Assembly: GCA_023388335.1 (NCBI GenBank)
Contig: JAEWGL010000264.1
Span: 1-21,771 of the forward strand
Length of the DNA stretch: 21,771 nt
Direction of reading: 5' to 3'
Source: Pseudomonadota bacterium
GTDB taxonomy: Bacteria > Pseudomonadota > Gammaproteobacteria > Pseudomonadales > Pseudomonadaceae
The notes beneath the pieces are model-generated. The model made no database searches and was not told the origin of the DNA. It saw only the letters and a program-made list of their open reading frames with translations. Shown here piece after piece: positions 14,673 to 21,771 of the stretch. The first letter of the stretch is position 1, and the number at the start of each line of letters is the position of its first letter. Made by a program: the position numbers and the translations under genes.

Positions 14673-15692
14673 TCAGCTCCCCTGCAGCGGGCGGTCATCC
14701 TGGAAGAAGTAGTCCTTCCACGACTCGGGTTTGTGCTTGATGGCGCCGACCCGGTAGAGGAATTCGGCCAGCGGGTAGGTGTTCTTGGGGGTAACGCTGA
14801 ACTCGTACTGGGGGTTGTCGATGATCTTGAGCAGCGCGGTGCGGTCGATCTTGGCCTTGGTCACGCGGATGTAGGTGTCGGCCGCCGCCCCCTTGTCGTT
14901 CTGCGCGAAATCCGCCGCCTCGGCCAGGGCATCGACGAAGGCCTTGTAGGTCTTGGGGTTGTCCTTGCGGAACTTCTCGGTGGCAAACAGCAAGGTCGGC
15001 GAGTTAGGCCCCAGCAGGTCATAGCTGTCGAGCACCACGTGCACGTCCTTGTTGGCCAGCACCTGGTCCTGGAAGGGTGGGTTGGAGAAGTGCCCGTTGA
15101 GCTCGGTGCCGCCAGCCAGCAGGGCCGCCGTCGCGTCCGGGTGTGGTACGGCCAGGGTGTACTTGTCCAGGCGCGCGTACTCCTTGTCGCCCCACTGCTT
15201 GGCGGCGGCGTACTGGAGGAAGCGCGACTGCACCGAAACGCCGACCGCCGGCACGGCAATACGGTCTTTTTCCGAGAGGTCGGCGATGGTCTTGACGTTA
15301 GGGTTGTTGCTGACCAGGTAGTACGGGAAGTTGCCCAGCGAGGCCACGGCCTTGACGTTCTGCCGGCCCTTGGTGCGGTCCCAGACGGTGAGCAGCGGAC
15401 CGACACCGGCACCGGCGATGTCCACGGAGCCGGACAGCAGCGCGTCGTTGATCGCCGCGCCGCCAGAGAGCTGGGCCCAGTCGACCTGGATGTCCACCCC
15501 CTGCTCCTTGCCGTGCTTCTCGATCAATTGCTGGTCACGCACCACATTGAGCAGCAGGTAGACGATGCCGAACTGTTCGGCGATGCGGATCTGCCCTTCG
15601 GCCTGGGCTACGCTGGGCGCGACCAGGCTACCGACGATCAGGCTTGCGCCCAGGCCGATGCTTGCCGCCAGGCGGCTGATGGATGTACGCAT
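14673..15692 (-). CDS. Periplasmic substrate-binding protein (SsuA/TauA-like)
   Basis: This 339-residue secreted binding protein has a signal peptide cut after AQA near residue 31. The mature part starts with QIRIAEQFGIVYLLLNVV and continues with family features such as GGAAINDALLSGSVDIAGAGVGP and a domain-crossing segment near KDRIAVPAVGVSVQSRF. This is the NMT1/SsuA-like fold that captures sulfonates, taurine or sulfate esters. The gene lies between the dioxygenase and the ATPase gene, so uptake and cleavage of the same compound are probably coupled. The exact ligand cannot be read from the sequence. Confidence 0.9.
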   Translation of the reverse strand: MRTSISRLAASIGLGASLIVGSLVAPSVAQAEGQIRIAEQFGIVYLLLNVVRDQQLIEKHGKEQGVDIQVDWAQLSGGAAINDALLSGSVDIAGAGVGPLLTVWDRTKGRQNVKAVASLGNFPYYLVSNNPNVKTIADLSEKDRIAVPAVGVSVQSRFLQYAAAKQWGDKEYARLDKYTLAVPHPDATAALLAGGTELNGHFSNPPFQDQVLANKDVHVVLDSYDLLGPNSPTLLFATEKFRKDNPKTYKAFVDALAEAADFAQNDKGAAADTYIRVTKAKIDRTALLKIIDNPQYEFSVTPKNTYPLAEFLYRVGAIKHKPESWKDYFFQDDRPLQGS

Positions 15693-15710
15693 GGTGTGTC
15701 TCCTCAGACG

Positions 15711-16610
15711 TCAGAACGGGGCATCGCCCTGGATGGTGGTGCGGTAGAGCTTGCGCTGCAGGTGCGCAGGGCAACCGGTGGCCAGGTGGATCAGCGAGCG
15801 GTTGTCCCAGAACACCAGGTCGTGGGGCTGCCATTGGTGGCGGTAGATGTTGGCTTCGAGCACGCTGTGGGCGTAGAGCTGCTGGAGGATCTCGCGGCTC
15901 TCGTCTTCGGGCAGGCCGACGATACGGGTGGTGAAGCCTTCGCTGACGAACAACGCCTTGCGGCCGTTTTCCGGGTGGGTACGCACCACCGGGTGGACCA
16001 CTTCGGCCACCTGGGCCAGTTGCTCGGCGGTGAGGGTCGGGCGCCAGTTGCCCTCGAACTTGGTTTCGCTGTAGCGGGCGGTGTAGGAATGCGCTGCCTG
16101 GCGCCCCTCGACGGCCGTGCGCAGCGCCTCAGGCAGCGCGTCCCAGGCTTTGTGCATGTCGGCGAACAACGTGTCGCCGCCCTCGCTGGGCAGCTCCTGG
16201 GCATGGAGCATCGAGCCCAGGCTTGGGAGTTCCTTGTACGACAGGTCGGAGTGCCAGAACTTGCCAGCGTCGCCCAGGCCGATGTTCTGGCCGTTCTCGA
16301 TGATGTTGGAAACGATGAGGATTTCCGGGTGCCCGGTCAGCAGAAACTGTTTGAGCACGTGGATCTGCAGCTCGCCGAAACGGCGGCTGAAGGCGATCTG
16401 TTGTTCTGGGCTGATGCGCTGGTCGCGAAATACCAGAACATGGTGATCCAGGTGGGCGCGGTGGATACGGCTGAAATCTTCGGCGTTGACGGCCTTGGAG
16501 AGGTCCAGACCAATGATTTCGGCACCTACGGCACCGGGGAACGGACGGATTTCAAAGGATTGCGGCTGTGCGCTGTCGATCGACGACAAGGCGTTCAAGG
16601 CGGCTGACAT
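15711..16610 (-). CDS. TauD/TfdA-family 2-oxoglutarate dioxygenase
   Basis: This 299-residue non-haem Fe(II) dioxygenase has the iron ligands in FWHSDLSY (His120, Asp122) and WDNRSLIH (His275). The 2-oxoglutarate-binding Arg290 lies in the C-terminal KLYRTT. Such enzymes hydroxylate the carbon next to a sulfonate or sulfate ester and so release sulfite or sulfate. TauD and the alkylsulfatase AtsK are examples. It is the first gene of a four-gene operon with an SsuABC-like importer, which supports a sulfur-scavenging role. I recall the same gene order in P. putida KT2440. The ATG has GGGAG 7 bases upstream. A 2,4-D-type or other substrate cannot be excluded. Confidence 0.9.
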   Translation of the reverse strand: MSAALNALSSIDSAQPQSFEIRPFPGAVGAEIIGLDLSKAVNAEDFSRIHRAHLDHHVLVFRDQRISPEQQIAFSRRFGELQIHVLKQFLLTGHPEILIVSNIIENGQNIGLGDAGKFWHSDLSYKELPSLGSMLHAQELPSEGGDTLFADMHKAWDALPEALRTAVEGRQAAHSYTARYSETKFEGNWRPTLTAEQLAQVAEVVHPVVRTHPENGRKALFVSEGFTTRIVGLPEDESREILQQLYAHSVLEANIYRHQWQPHDLVFWDNRSLIHLATGCPAHLQRKLYRTTIQGDAPF

Positions 16611-17084
16611 GATTCACTCCCACGCAGTGCGCGACCCAAGGTGCGCGCAACGATCAGAAACTCACGGGTGTACCGTGTTCGTTCAAGTCGTGCGGCGCGC
16701 CGATTGGTCGGCAGGTACGCAGTGGGATCAACTATAAATGCATAAGAAAAATAATTTAAATATTCAAAAGAAATAAACATATGTCCTGCGCGCAGTCGGG
16801 GTTCGTGTAGAGCCATCCGAAGATTCAGCTGAAAAACTCCAAACGATTCCGGTAGCGTGCCGAAGGGGCCGACTGCTCGAACGCCACGGTCAATGTTGAT
16901 CAGTGGCGCCGAGTCGACCCTCAAGATCGACAGCTCCAACAGGTGAGATGCACACCGCGGGCGCGGGCACGCTTCCCTGCCCGCTCCGGACAGCGCATAT
17001 TTGGAACCCAGGCCTACAGGCCCGATCAACTTTGCCTATGCTGCTGCCTATTGACCAAGGATCCACGTAACGAGGGACGTCGCC
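16611..17084. other. Long divergent intergenic region with AT-rich core
   Basis: These 474 bases separate the tauD operon (-) from the small gene at 17085 (+). A 55-base AT-rich island at 16731-16785 is exceptional in this GC-rich window and is the natural place for the tauD promoter and a CysB-type activator. The - strand frame 16595-17029 and the short + frame ending near 16946 lack ribosome sites and family resemblance, so I do not call genes. I could not identify lapA, lapB or lapC remnants here. Confidence 0.6.
16731..16759 (-). promoter_or_regulatory. Candidate tauD-operon promoter
   Basis: On the - strand TATAGT (16731-16736) is a good -10 box. TTAAAT (16754-16759) is a poor -35 box at 17-base spacing, the pattern expected of an activator-dependent promoter. 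It leaves a leader of about 115 bases before the dioxygenase gene. Activation by CysB or a related sulfur-starvation regulator is inferred from gene content only. Confidence 0.4.
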
Positions 17085-17426
17085 ATGTTCTACGTGCAAC
17101 GCGACAATGAGGGCCGGTTGCTGCGAGTAGAAGCCGCCCCCTATGCCGAGTACTCGGAAATGCTCCCGACCGACCATGCCGAGATTCAGGAATGGTTTGC
17201 CGATGACCTGGTTGAGAACAGCCTCAAGCAGCTCAAGCAGAGCGATCGGGACATGATCCGTGTGCTGGAGGACTTGATCGAGGTGCTGACGGCAAAGGGT
17301 GTGCTCAGCATTACCGACCTGCCCCCGGACGCCCAGGCCAAGTTGCTCAACCGCTCCACGGCGCGCAAGGCGCTTGGCAGCCTGAACAACCTGATCCAGG
17401 AAGACGAGGAAGGTGGGTTGATCTGA
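17085..17426 (+). CDS. Small conserved Pseudomonas protein of unknown function
   Basis: This 113-residue acidic, mainly helical protein has a short beta start (MFYVQRDNEGRLLRVEAAPY). Long helices follow (LKQLKQSDRDMIRVLEDLIE, then SITDLPPDAQAKLLNR) with an acidic tail. I recall close relatives annotated in pseudomonads as tryptophan synthase subunit beta-like, a label that its size and lack of any PLP-site motif do not support. The ATG has GAGGG about 8 bases upstream. It is a single gene, convergent with lapD. There is no signal peptide or membrane segment. No function can be assigned. Confidence 0.8.
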   Translation: MFYVQRDNEGRLLRVEAAPYAEYSEMLPTDHAEIQEWFADDLVENSLKQLKQSDRDMIRVLEDLIEVLTAKGVLSITDLPPDAQAKLLNRSTARKALGSLNNLIQEDEEGGLI

Positions 17427-17497
17427 CCTGGCGCCTGCCAGACCCTGACGCGCACCGTGGGCCGGGGCGCTCCAGGACCTTCCAGCAGATCAAGCAC

Positions 17498-19444
17498 TCA
17501 CCGCCAGGGCGCGGGCTCGCCGACCAGCTGACCCTGAATGCCCTGCACGCCCATCGCTCGTAGAACCCTCAACTCCCCTGCGGTCTCGACCCGCTCGGCA
17601 ATCAGCGGCAGGTCGATGCTGTGTGCCGCTCGCTGTATCGCTTCGATGAACAGGCGCTTGTGCTGCTCCAGGTCGATGCTGCGGATATAGCCACCATCGA
17701 TCTTCAGGTAGGCCAGGCCCAGGTGCGCCAGGTTGCCAATCATGCTGAACCGGCCACCGAATCGCTGCAGTGCCAGGCCAAAGCCCAGCCCACGCAGGCG
17801 CCGGTTCAGCTGCTCGAGGACTGATTGCGCTGGCAGCTGTTCTTCGCCGATCTCGAAGGTCAGGCGCGGGCCCAGCGCGGCATGTTGTCCCAGTAGCTCG
17901 AAGAGCCGTTGCATGGCCTTCGGGTCAAGCAGGGTCGCGGCGGACAGGTTCAGTGCCAGGGCTTCACCATGGCCCTGCAGGTGCTTGATGACCTTTTGCA
18001 GCATCAGCAGATCCAGCCTCGGCATCCAGCCAAAGCGCTCAAGCCACGGCAGGAAACGGCCGGCGGTCAGCGTCTCGCCCTGCTCGTCGTGCAGCCGCGA
18101 GATCACCTTGTAATGCAGGATCCGCTCGGGCGTCTGGCTGTCCACCACCGGTTGAAAGAGCAATTCAAAGCGCCCGTGGGTCAGGGCCTCGTCGAGCCGC
18201 TTGTGCCAGGCGTGGTGACTGTCGGCGGCCTGGGCGGCGACGCCCTGCTCCAGGCACACCCAGCCAGGCTCCAGCTGGCTCTCGGCGCGCGCCAGTGCCT
18301 CATCGGCCAGGTTCAGCAAGGACTGCGGCGCGTCACCGGGGCTGAAGGGCACCAGACCGATGCAGGCAACCGGATCGACATCGCTGGCGCCCGTCTGGTG
18401 CAGGCTCTGCAAGGTGGCCTCAAGGGCTTGGGCAAGGTGCACGGCCTCTTTGTGGACCATACCCGGCGCCAGCACGGCGAACTCACCGCCGCGGCTGCGG
18501 GTGATCAAGTTGTTGGTTTCGGGAAAGCTTGCACAGGTACGGCGTAGCTGTTCACCCACGGCCTGCAGCAGCTGGTCGGTACGCTGGCCACCAAGACGGG
18601 CGTTGAGACCGGCCAGGTCCTGGACACGCAACAGCAGCAGGTAACCGGCGCGGGACTCTTCCAGGTTGCTGACCCGGGCGGTCAGCTGCATTTCGAAATA
18701 GCGGCGGTTGGCCAGTCCGGTCAGGCTGTCCTGATACGATTCCACGCGCAGTTTCTCGCTGCGCTCGGCCTGTTCGGTGAACAGCGCCCTGAGCTTTTCG
18801 ACCATCTGATTCATGGCCTGCACCACCCGGCGCAGTTCGGGGGTTCGCGGCAACTCGGGCAGGCTCAGGAATTCCCGGCGGGCGATGGCCTGAGACTGCA
18901 CCACCATGTAGTCGAGCGGGCGCAACTGCCGGCGCAGCAACAGCGCACCTAGTACCGCGCTGACCGCCCCGCACAGCAGCAGCCAGCCCAAACTGCCCAG
19001 GGCGCTTTGCCATAGCTTGGACAGGGCGAACATCGGGTGGCTGATCACCTCGACCCGAGCTGCCTGTTGCCAGCCCCTGCTGACAATCGCGTCGCCACCG
19101 GCCGCCTCCAGGCCGGTCAGTCGGATGAACCAGCGGGGCACACCATTGCGGTCAGGCTCGGCATGACGCTCCACCAGGACGGCGTTGGAACCCAGGTCGA
19201 TGACCTTGATACTGGCGTAATAGCCGCTGTCGAAAATGGAGCTGATCATCAGCTCGACCATGGCCGGGTCGTCGATAGTGGGGGTAAGCGACAATGCCAG
19301 CGCCGTGGCCGCGTCCTGTGCATGGGAGCGCAACTGGTTGACGTACTGGCTGCGGGAACTTTCCAGGCTGACCATGAAGCTGCCACTGAAGGCGACCGCC
19401 AGAAACAGGCAAATGGCAAGCAGCAATTGTTTGAACAATGACAT
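17498..19444 (-). CDS. lapD: LapD, inside-out c-di-GMP receptor
   Basis: This 648-residue inner-membrane protein has a helix at about 5-25, a periplasmic domain to about residue 150, a second helix and HAMP (to about 225), then degenerate GGDEF and EAL domains. The GGDEF signature is RGGEF (318-322) and the EAL motif is KVISRL (446-451), so neither enzyme activity is expected. Residues known to matter in P. fluorescens LapD are present at the same numbers: Trp125 (LapG binding), and Arg450, Phe566 and Glu617 (c-di-GMP binding). When c-di-GMP is high, LapD holds the protease LapG and keeps the LapA adhesin on the surface. The ATG has AAGGAG 6 bases upstream. It lies 10 bases after lapG. The usual lapABC genes are missing beside it. 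Confidence 0.95.
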   Translation of the reverse strand: MSLFKQLLLAICLFLAVAFSGSFMVSLESSRSQYVNQLRSHAQDAATALALSLTPTIDDPAMVELMISSIFDSGYYASIKVIDLGSNAVLVERHAEPDRNGVPRWFIRLTGLEAAGGDAIVSRGWQQAARVEVISHPMFALSKLWQSALGSLGWLLLCGAVSAVLGALLLRRQLRPLDYMVVQSQAIARREFLSLPELPRTPELRRVVQAMNQMVEKLRALFTEQAERSEKLRVESYQDSLTGLANRRYFEMQLTARVSNLEESRAGYLLLLRVQDLAGLNARLGGQRTDQLLQAVGEQLRRTCASFPETNNLITRSRGGEFAVLAPGMVHKEAVHLAQALEATLQSLHQTGASDVDPVACIGLVPFSPGDAPQSLLNLADEALARAESQLEPGWVCLEQGVAAQAADSHHAWHKRLDEALTHGRFELLFQPVVDSQTPERILHYKVISRLHDEQGETLTAGRFLPWLERFGWMPRLDLLMLQKVIKHLQGHGEALALNLSAATLLDPKAMQRLFELLGQHAALGPRLTFEIGEEQLPAQSVLEQLNRRLRGLGFGLALQRFGGRFSMIGNLAHLGLAYLKIDGGYIRSIDLEQHKRLFIEAIQRAAHSIDLPLIAERVETAGELRVLRAMGVQGIQGQLVGEPAPWR

Positions 19445-19454
19445 CGGTGCTCCT

Positions 19455-20210
19455 TCAGTAGACCGGTCCGGCGGGGAAGCCTTCGGCCTGCATTTTCTTC
19501 AGCAAGTCCTGCCAACGTGACAACTGCTTGGTATCGCCGACCTTCTTGTTGCCGGAGGCGCCTGTCAGCCACAGGCCTTCGCCATTGAAGGCATACACCG
19601 GCAACAGGTCGGTACGTTGGCTCGCGGGCTTGATGGCGTCCATCAGGCTATCGAGGACCAACGGCTGCGCCTGCGGGTTTGAATAATAGGTCAGGACCAT
19701 GTGCGCGCGGTTCTGGCGCAGCGCCTTGACGTAGGTGATGCGCAATTTTTCGCTGGGTATGCCCATGCGCCGCAGGCTGACGTACTTGGCGATGGCATAG
19801 TCCTCGCAGTCCCCTGCCCCTTTGATCAGCGACTGGATGGGCGTGGCCCAGTAGTCGACTTCGTGCCAAAGGTCGACATCGTCGACATAGCGCAGTTGCG
19901 TGTTGAAGAAGCGGTTGGCCGCTTCCAGCCGCGCAAGCTCGCTGCCTTGTCTGTGGGTGGCCAGAAGCGCCTGCCAGGCATCGATGCGCGCCTGGCCCGG
20001 CCCCAGCGGCCCATAGAGTGCCTGCGCCTGACGGCTGATTTGAGAGAAATCCCAGTCTGCGTACACGCCGCCCACCAGGCAGCCCAACCACAGGGCAGGG
20101 GCAAGACGATGCAGAGTGAAGCGCAGGATCCATCGAATCGGCACTGCCAGAAGCCTGAGAGCGGTGAAAAAAAGTATGGTGCGGCGAGCGAAGAGAAAAG
20201 ACAATTGCAC
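19455..20210 (-). CDS. lapG: LapG, periplasmic adhesin-cleaving cysteine protease
   Basis: This transglutaminase-like cysteine protease (DUF920/BTLCP) cleaves the N-terminus of LapA-type adhesins when LapD lacks c-di-GMP. The catalytic triad is Cys in GDCEDYAIAKY, His 35 residues later in RAHMVLTYY, and Asp 17 further on in LVLDSLMD. The acidic residues flanking the Cys form the known calcium site. The mature region begins near ADWDFSQISRQA. The start is uncertain. I chose the GTG at 20210 because it places the catalytic Cys at residue 135, as in published P. fluorescens LapG. A GTG at 20144 gives a simpler signal peptide, and the ATG at 20294 has the best ribosome site (AAGGA). It is the first gene of the lapG-lapD operon. 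Confidence 0.92.
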   Translation of the reverse strand: MQLSFLFARRTILFFTALRLLAVPIRWILRFTLHRLAPALWLGCLVGGVYADWDFSQISRQAQALYGPLGPGQARIDAWQALLATHRQGSELARLEAANRFFNTQLRYVDDVDLWHEVDYWATPIQSLIKGAGDCEDYAIAKYVSLRRMGIPSEKLRITYVKALRQNRAHMVLTYYSNPQAQPLVLDSLMDAIKPASQRTDLLPVYAFNGEGLWLTGASGNKKVGDTKQLSRWQDLLKKMQAEGFPAGPVY

Positions 20211-20352
20211 TTTGCAATCACGGCGACGATGACGGTGAACCGGTGCGTTCCTGCATAAGCGTCGGGGTACGCCTCGACTTCCCTTGGCATGCAACTTCCT
20301 TCACGATAGCCCTAATCCAAGGCTTCGCAGCACAGGCGGCAATACGCGCTGA

Positions 20353-20382
20353 TTGACAAGCACCCCATCTCCTTACTAGGGT
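20353..20382 (+). promoter_or_regulatory. Candidate gntR promoter
   Basis: TTGACA (20353-20358) is a perfect -35 box. TAGGGT (20377-20382) at 18-base spacing, or TACTAG (20374-20379) at 15, could serve as a weak -10 box. Transcription would start within the palindrome that follows, consistent with autoregulation by the GntR protein. Confidence 0.45.
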
Positions 20383-20396
20383 TATTGGATCCAATA
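20383..20396. promoter_or_regulatory. Perfect palindrome, candidate GntR operator
   Basis: TATTGGATCCAATA is a perfect 14-bp palindrome located 27 bases before the gntR start. The size, the TTGGATCCAA core and the position fit operators of FadR/FCD-type GntR proteins. It also lies in the region shared with the divergent lapG gene, so it could affect both. Confidence 0.6.
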
Positions 20397-20422
20397 TCTA
20401 TATTCATCAGGGCACTCGTCGC

Positions 20423-21118
20423 GTGGCTGAAAAAACCAAACTCTCCTTGAGCACCCTATTTGGCAGTGAGCAGGTTCCCGCGCACCTGGCGCGTAGCGTG
20501 ATCGAAGAACGCTTGCGCAGCGCCATTATCGACGGCCGCCTGCCGCCTGGCACGGCCCTGCGCCAACAGGAGCTGGCGAACCTGTTCGGGGTCAGCCGGA
20601 TGCCCGTGCGCGAGGCCTTGCGCCAGCTCGAGGCGCAATCGCTGCTCAAGGTGGTGATGCACAAGGGCGCGGTCGTGGCGCCGCTGATTGGCGAAGACGC
20701 GGTCGACACCTATGCCCTGCGCTTGATCCTCGAGGCCGAGGCCCTGCGTCAGTCGATTCCATTGCTGAGTGCCGACGACATCGCGTTGGCCCGTCATTAC
20801 ATCAACCAGCTGGAACACGAGACCCGTCACGCAGAAATCGGCCGCCTCAACCGTCTGTTCCACATGGTCCTCTACGGCAAGGCACCCAACCAGAAGCTGC
20901 TGCGCTTGATCGAGGTCGAGCTCAACGAGGAGGAGCGCTTCCTGCGCTTCCATCTGTCCTCCATGGGCTTGGGCAAACTGACACAGGACGACCATATCGC
21001 ATTGGTCGATGCCGCCAGCGACAGGCTCGTCGACGAAGCCGTGAAGGTCCTGGAACAGCACCTGAACAATGCGGCCCGCACGATCAGGGCCTATCTGAAC
21101 AAGCAATCGGCAACGTGA
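20423..21118 (+). CDS. GntR-family regulator with FCD domain
   Basis: This 231-residue regulator has an N-terminal winged helix (about 20-85, with LRQQELANLFGVSRMPVREA as the recognition region). The helical FCD ligand domain follows (about 90-225), with His147, His191 and His213 at the positions that usually bind a metal ion. FadR-subfamily members sense small carboxylic acids or similar metabolites. The start is a GTG with AGGG about 10 bases upstream. A homologous gntR gene is next to lapG in P. putida KT2440 as I recall. The palindrome upstream suggests autoregulation. Its ligand and its other targets are unknown, and any control of lapG is speculative. Confidence 0.9.
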   Translation: MAEKTKLSLSTLFGSEQVPAHLARSVIEERLRSAIIDGRLPPGTALRQQELANLFGVSRMPVREALRQLEAQSLLKVVMHKGAVVAPLIGEDAVDTYALRLILEAEALRQSIPLLSADDIALARHYINQLEHETRHAEIGRLNRLFHMVLYGKAPNQKLLRLIEVELNEEERFLRFHLSSMGLGKLTQDDHIALVDAASDRLVDEAVKVLEQHLNNAARTIRAYLNKQSAT

Positions 21119-21126
21119 AACTATTG

Positions 21127-21157
21127 GCTACCGTGCGCCTCCCAGGCCTGCGGTAGC
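21127..21157 (+). other. Inverted repeat after gntR
   Basis: GCTACCG (21127-21133) and CGGTAGC (21151-21157) form a 7-bp stem with a 17-base loop just after the gntR stop. No T-run follows, so it is not a standard terminator. A second short repeat, GCCCG/CGGGC, follows at about 21164-21181. It might reduce read-through into the next gene. Confidence 0.3.
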
Positions 21158-21193
21158 AGTACAGCCCGGGCGATCTCGGGCGAAGGAAAGGCA

Positions 21194-21771
21194 GTGCACG
21201 CGCAGAATTACCAGGAAGCGACAGACGGCGATTCGGGACAACTAGCCCGGATCCGCCTGATCTGTCTCGCCTGCAGCCAAGAGAACCTGGAACGCTACCG
21301 TAGCTGGACAACCGGGTTAAATGATCACATCGAGCTGATTGCCGTGGATGTCCAGCGCGAGGCCGAATGTGTGCCCGGCACTCTGCTTCAGCCGCCTACC
21401 GAGCTGGCGCATGCCCTGGCCAGCCGCTTACAGGTCTTTCTGGACAAGCCGCACGCGCTGTTTGGCCATGACTTGGGCGCTCATATGGCGTTTCAGGTAG
21501 CCCAGGTGGCAGAGGGGCTGTACCCGGACCAGACGCGGCGCTTGTTTGTTTCCAGTTGTGACAGTCCTGATGCCCCGCCTCCCGGCCTCTTCGAGGCAGG
21601 ATTGAAGACCCCTGTCACCGCCCTCTATCCGCCCGGCGCCTTGACCCGGATGCTCGGCTGGCACGCCTTCGCCCGGCGTGAGCTGGAGCTGATTGAACTG
21701 CCGGAGCACGCAGAAGATGCCTCTCACCAGGACCTGCGCCTGATCAGGATCTTCAACACCCACCTCGGGCT
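21194..21771 (+). CDS. Thioesterase-like protein, nucleophile Ser replaced (3' partial)
   Basis: An open frame of 192 codons runs off the window end. It starts at a GTG with a strong AAGGA site about 8 bases upstream. The layout follows type II thioesterases of the GrsT/RifR family: RLICLACSQENLERYRSW (family norm LFCLPHAGG...YRxW), AVDVQ (norm AVxLPGR), then LFGHDLGAHMAFQVA (norm FGHSMGAxxAFE) and a following RLFVSS. The nucleophile Ser is Asp93 here, and the PHAGG and PGR motifs are also lost, so ordinary thioester hydrolysis looks impaired. The His part of the triad lies beyond the window. It follows gntR by 75 bases on the same strand and may be its target. No peptide synthetase gene is in view. 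Confidence 0.65.
   Translation, partial: MHAQNYQEATDGDSGQLARIRLICLACSQENLERYRSWTTGLNDHIELIAVDVQREAECVPGTLLQPPTELAHALASRLQVFLDKPHALFGHDLGAHMAFQVAQVAEGLYPDQTRRLFVSSCDSPDAPPPGLFEAGLKTPVTALYPPGALTRMLGWHAFARRELELIELPEHAEDASHQDLRLIRIFNTHLG

Noticed and set aside
14655..16607. 650-codon + strand open frame opposite the tauD/SBP/ATPase genes
   Set aside because: It is the antisense shadow of three genes with clear motifs. Its composition is biased and it has no recognisable family.
16846..16946. Short + strand peptide ending ISGAESTLKIDSSN, considered as a lapA tail remnant
   Set aside because: It has no upstream continuity (a stop lies shortly before) and no clear match to LapA C-terminal repeats.
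16595..17029. 144-codon - strand frame upstream of tauD
   Set aside because: It overlaps the AT-rich promoter island and the tauD start, has no ribosome site, and resembles no family I recognise.
17428..17441. CTGGC/GCCAG hairpin between the small gene and lapD, considered as a terminator
   Set aside because: The stem is only 5 bp and no T-run follows on either strand.

Overview
The window is a high-GC chromosomal segment of a Pseudomonas, most likely of the P. putida group. The evidence is the lapG-lapD pair beside a gntR gene and a tauD/ABC-transporter operon (a gene neighbourhood I recall from P. putida KT2440), Pseudomonas-restricted small families (DUF3077, DUF6124), a compact RHS-core protein typical of putida strains, and REP-like repeats of the TTCGCGGG type. 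I saw no tRNA, rRNA, CRISPR array or transposase.

Layout. (1) 234-3370: a four-gene + strand envelope operon of three lipoproteins (COG3014-like, YcfL-like, LpoB-like) and a secreted CsgG/LpoB-like protein, closed by a strong bidirectional terminator at 3376-3405. (2) 3411-5731: an accessory pocket with a possible Fic-like N-terminal remnant behind a nested palindrome, a DUF6124-DUF3077 gene pair on the - strand, a structured inverted repeat upstream of it, and an orphan RHS-core protein with no visible immunity gene. (3) 5782-10823: a five-gene - strand efflux operon (marR, FUSC permease, DUF1656, HlyD membrane fusion protein, outer-membrane factor). Every junction is a 4-bp ATGA overlap, and a palindromic operator candidate lies before marR. 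(4) 10824-11352: a non-coding stretch rich in REP-like hairpins. (5) 11353-12975: a Sel1-repeat protein and a divergent HTH/WYL-like regulator. (6) 12926-16610: a - strand operon of a TauD-type dioxygenase, substrate-binding protein, ATPase and permease, probably for sulfur scavenging from organosulfonates or sulfate esters. (7) 17085-17426: a small conserved protein of unknown role. (8) 17498-20210: lapD and lapG, the c-di-GMP receptor and periplasmic protease that control the LapA adhesin. (9) 20423-21118: a GntR/FCD regulator behind a perfect palindrome. (10) 21194-end: a 3'-truncated thioesterase-like protein with an altered nucleophile position.

The most notable points are these. LapD and LapG look fully functional, yet lapA, lapB and lapC, which usually adjoin them, are absent between lapD and the tauD operon. 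The thioesterase-like gene has Asp where the catalytic Ser should be. The four-gene envelope operon pairs two LpoB/CsgG-like proteins with two other conserved lipoproteins.
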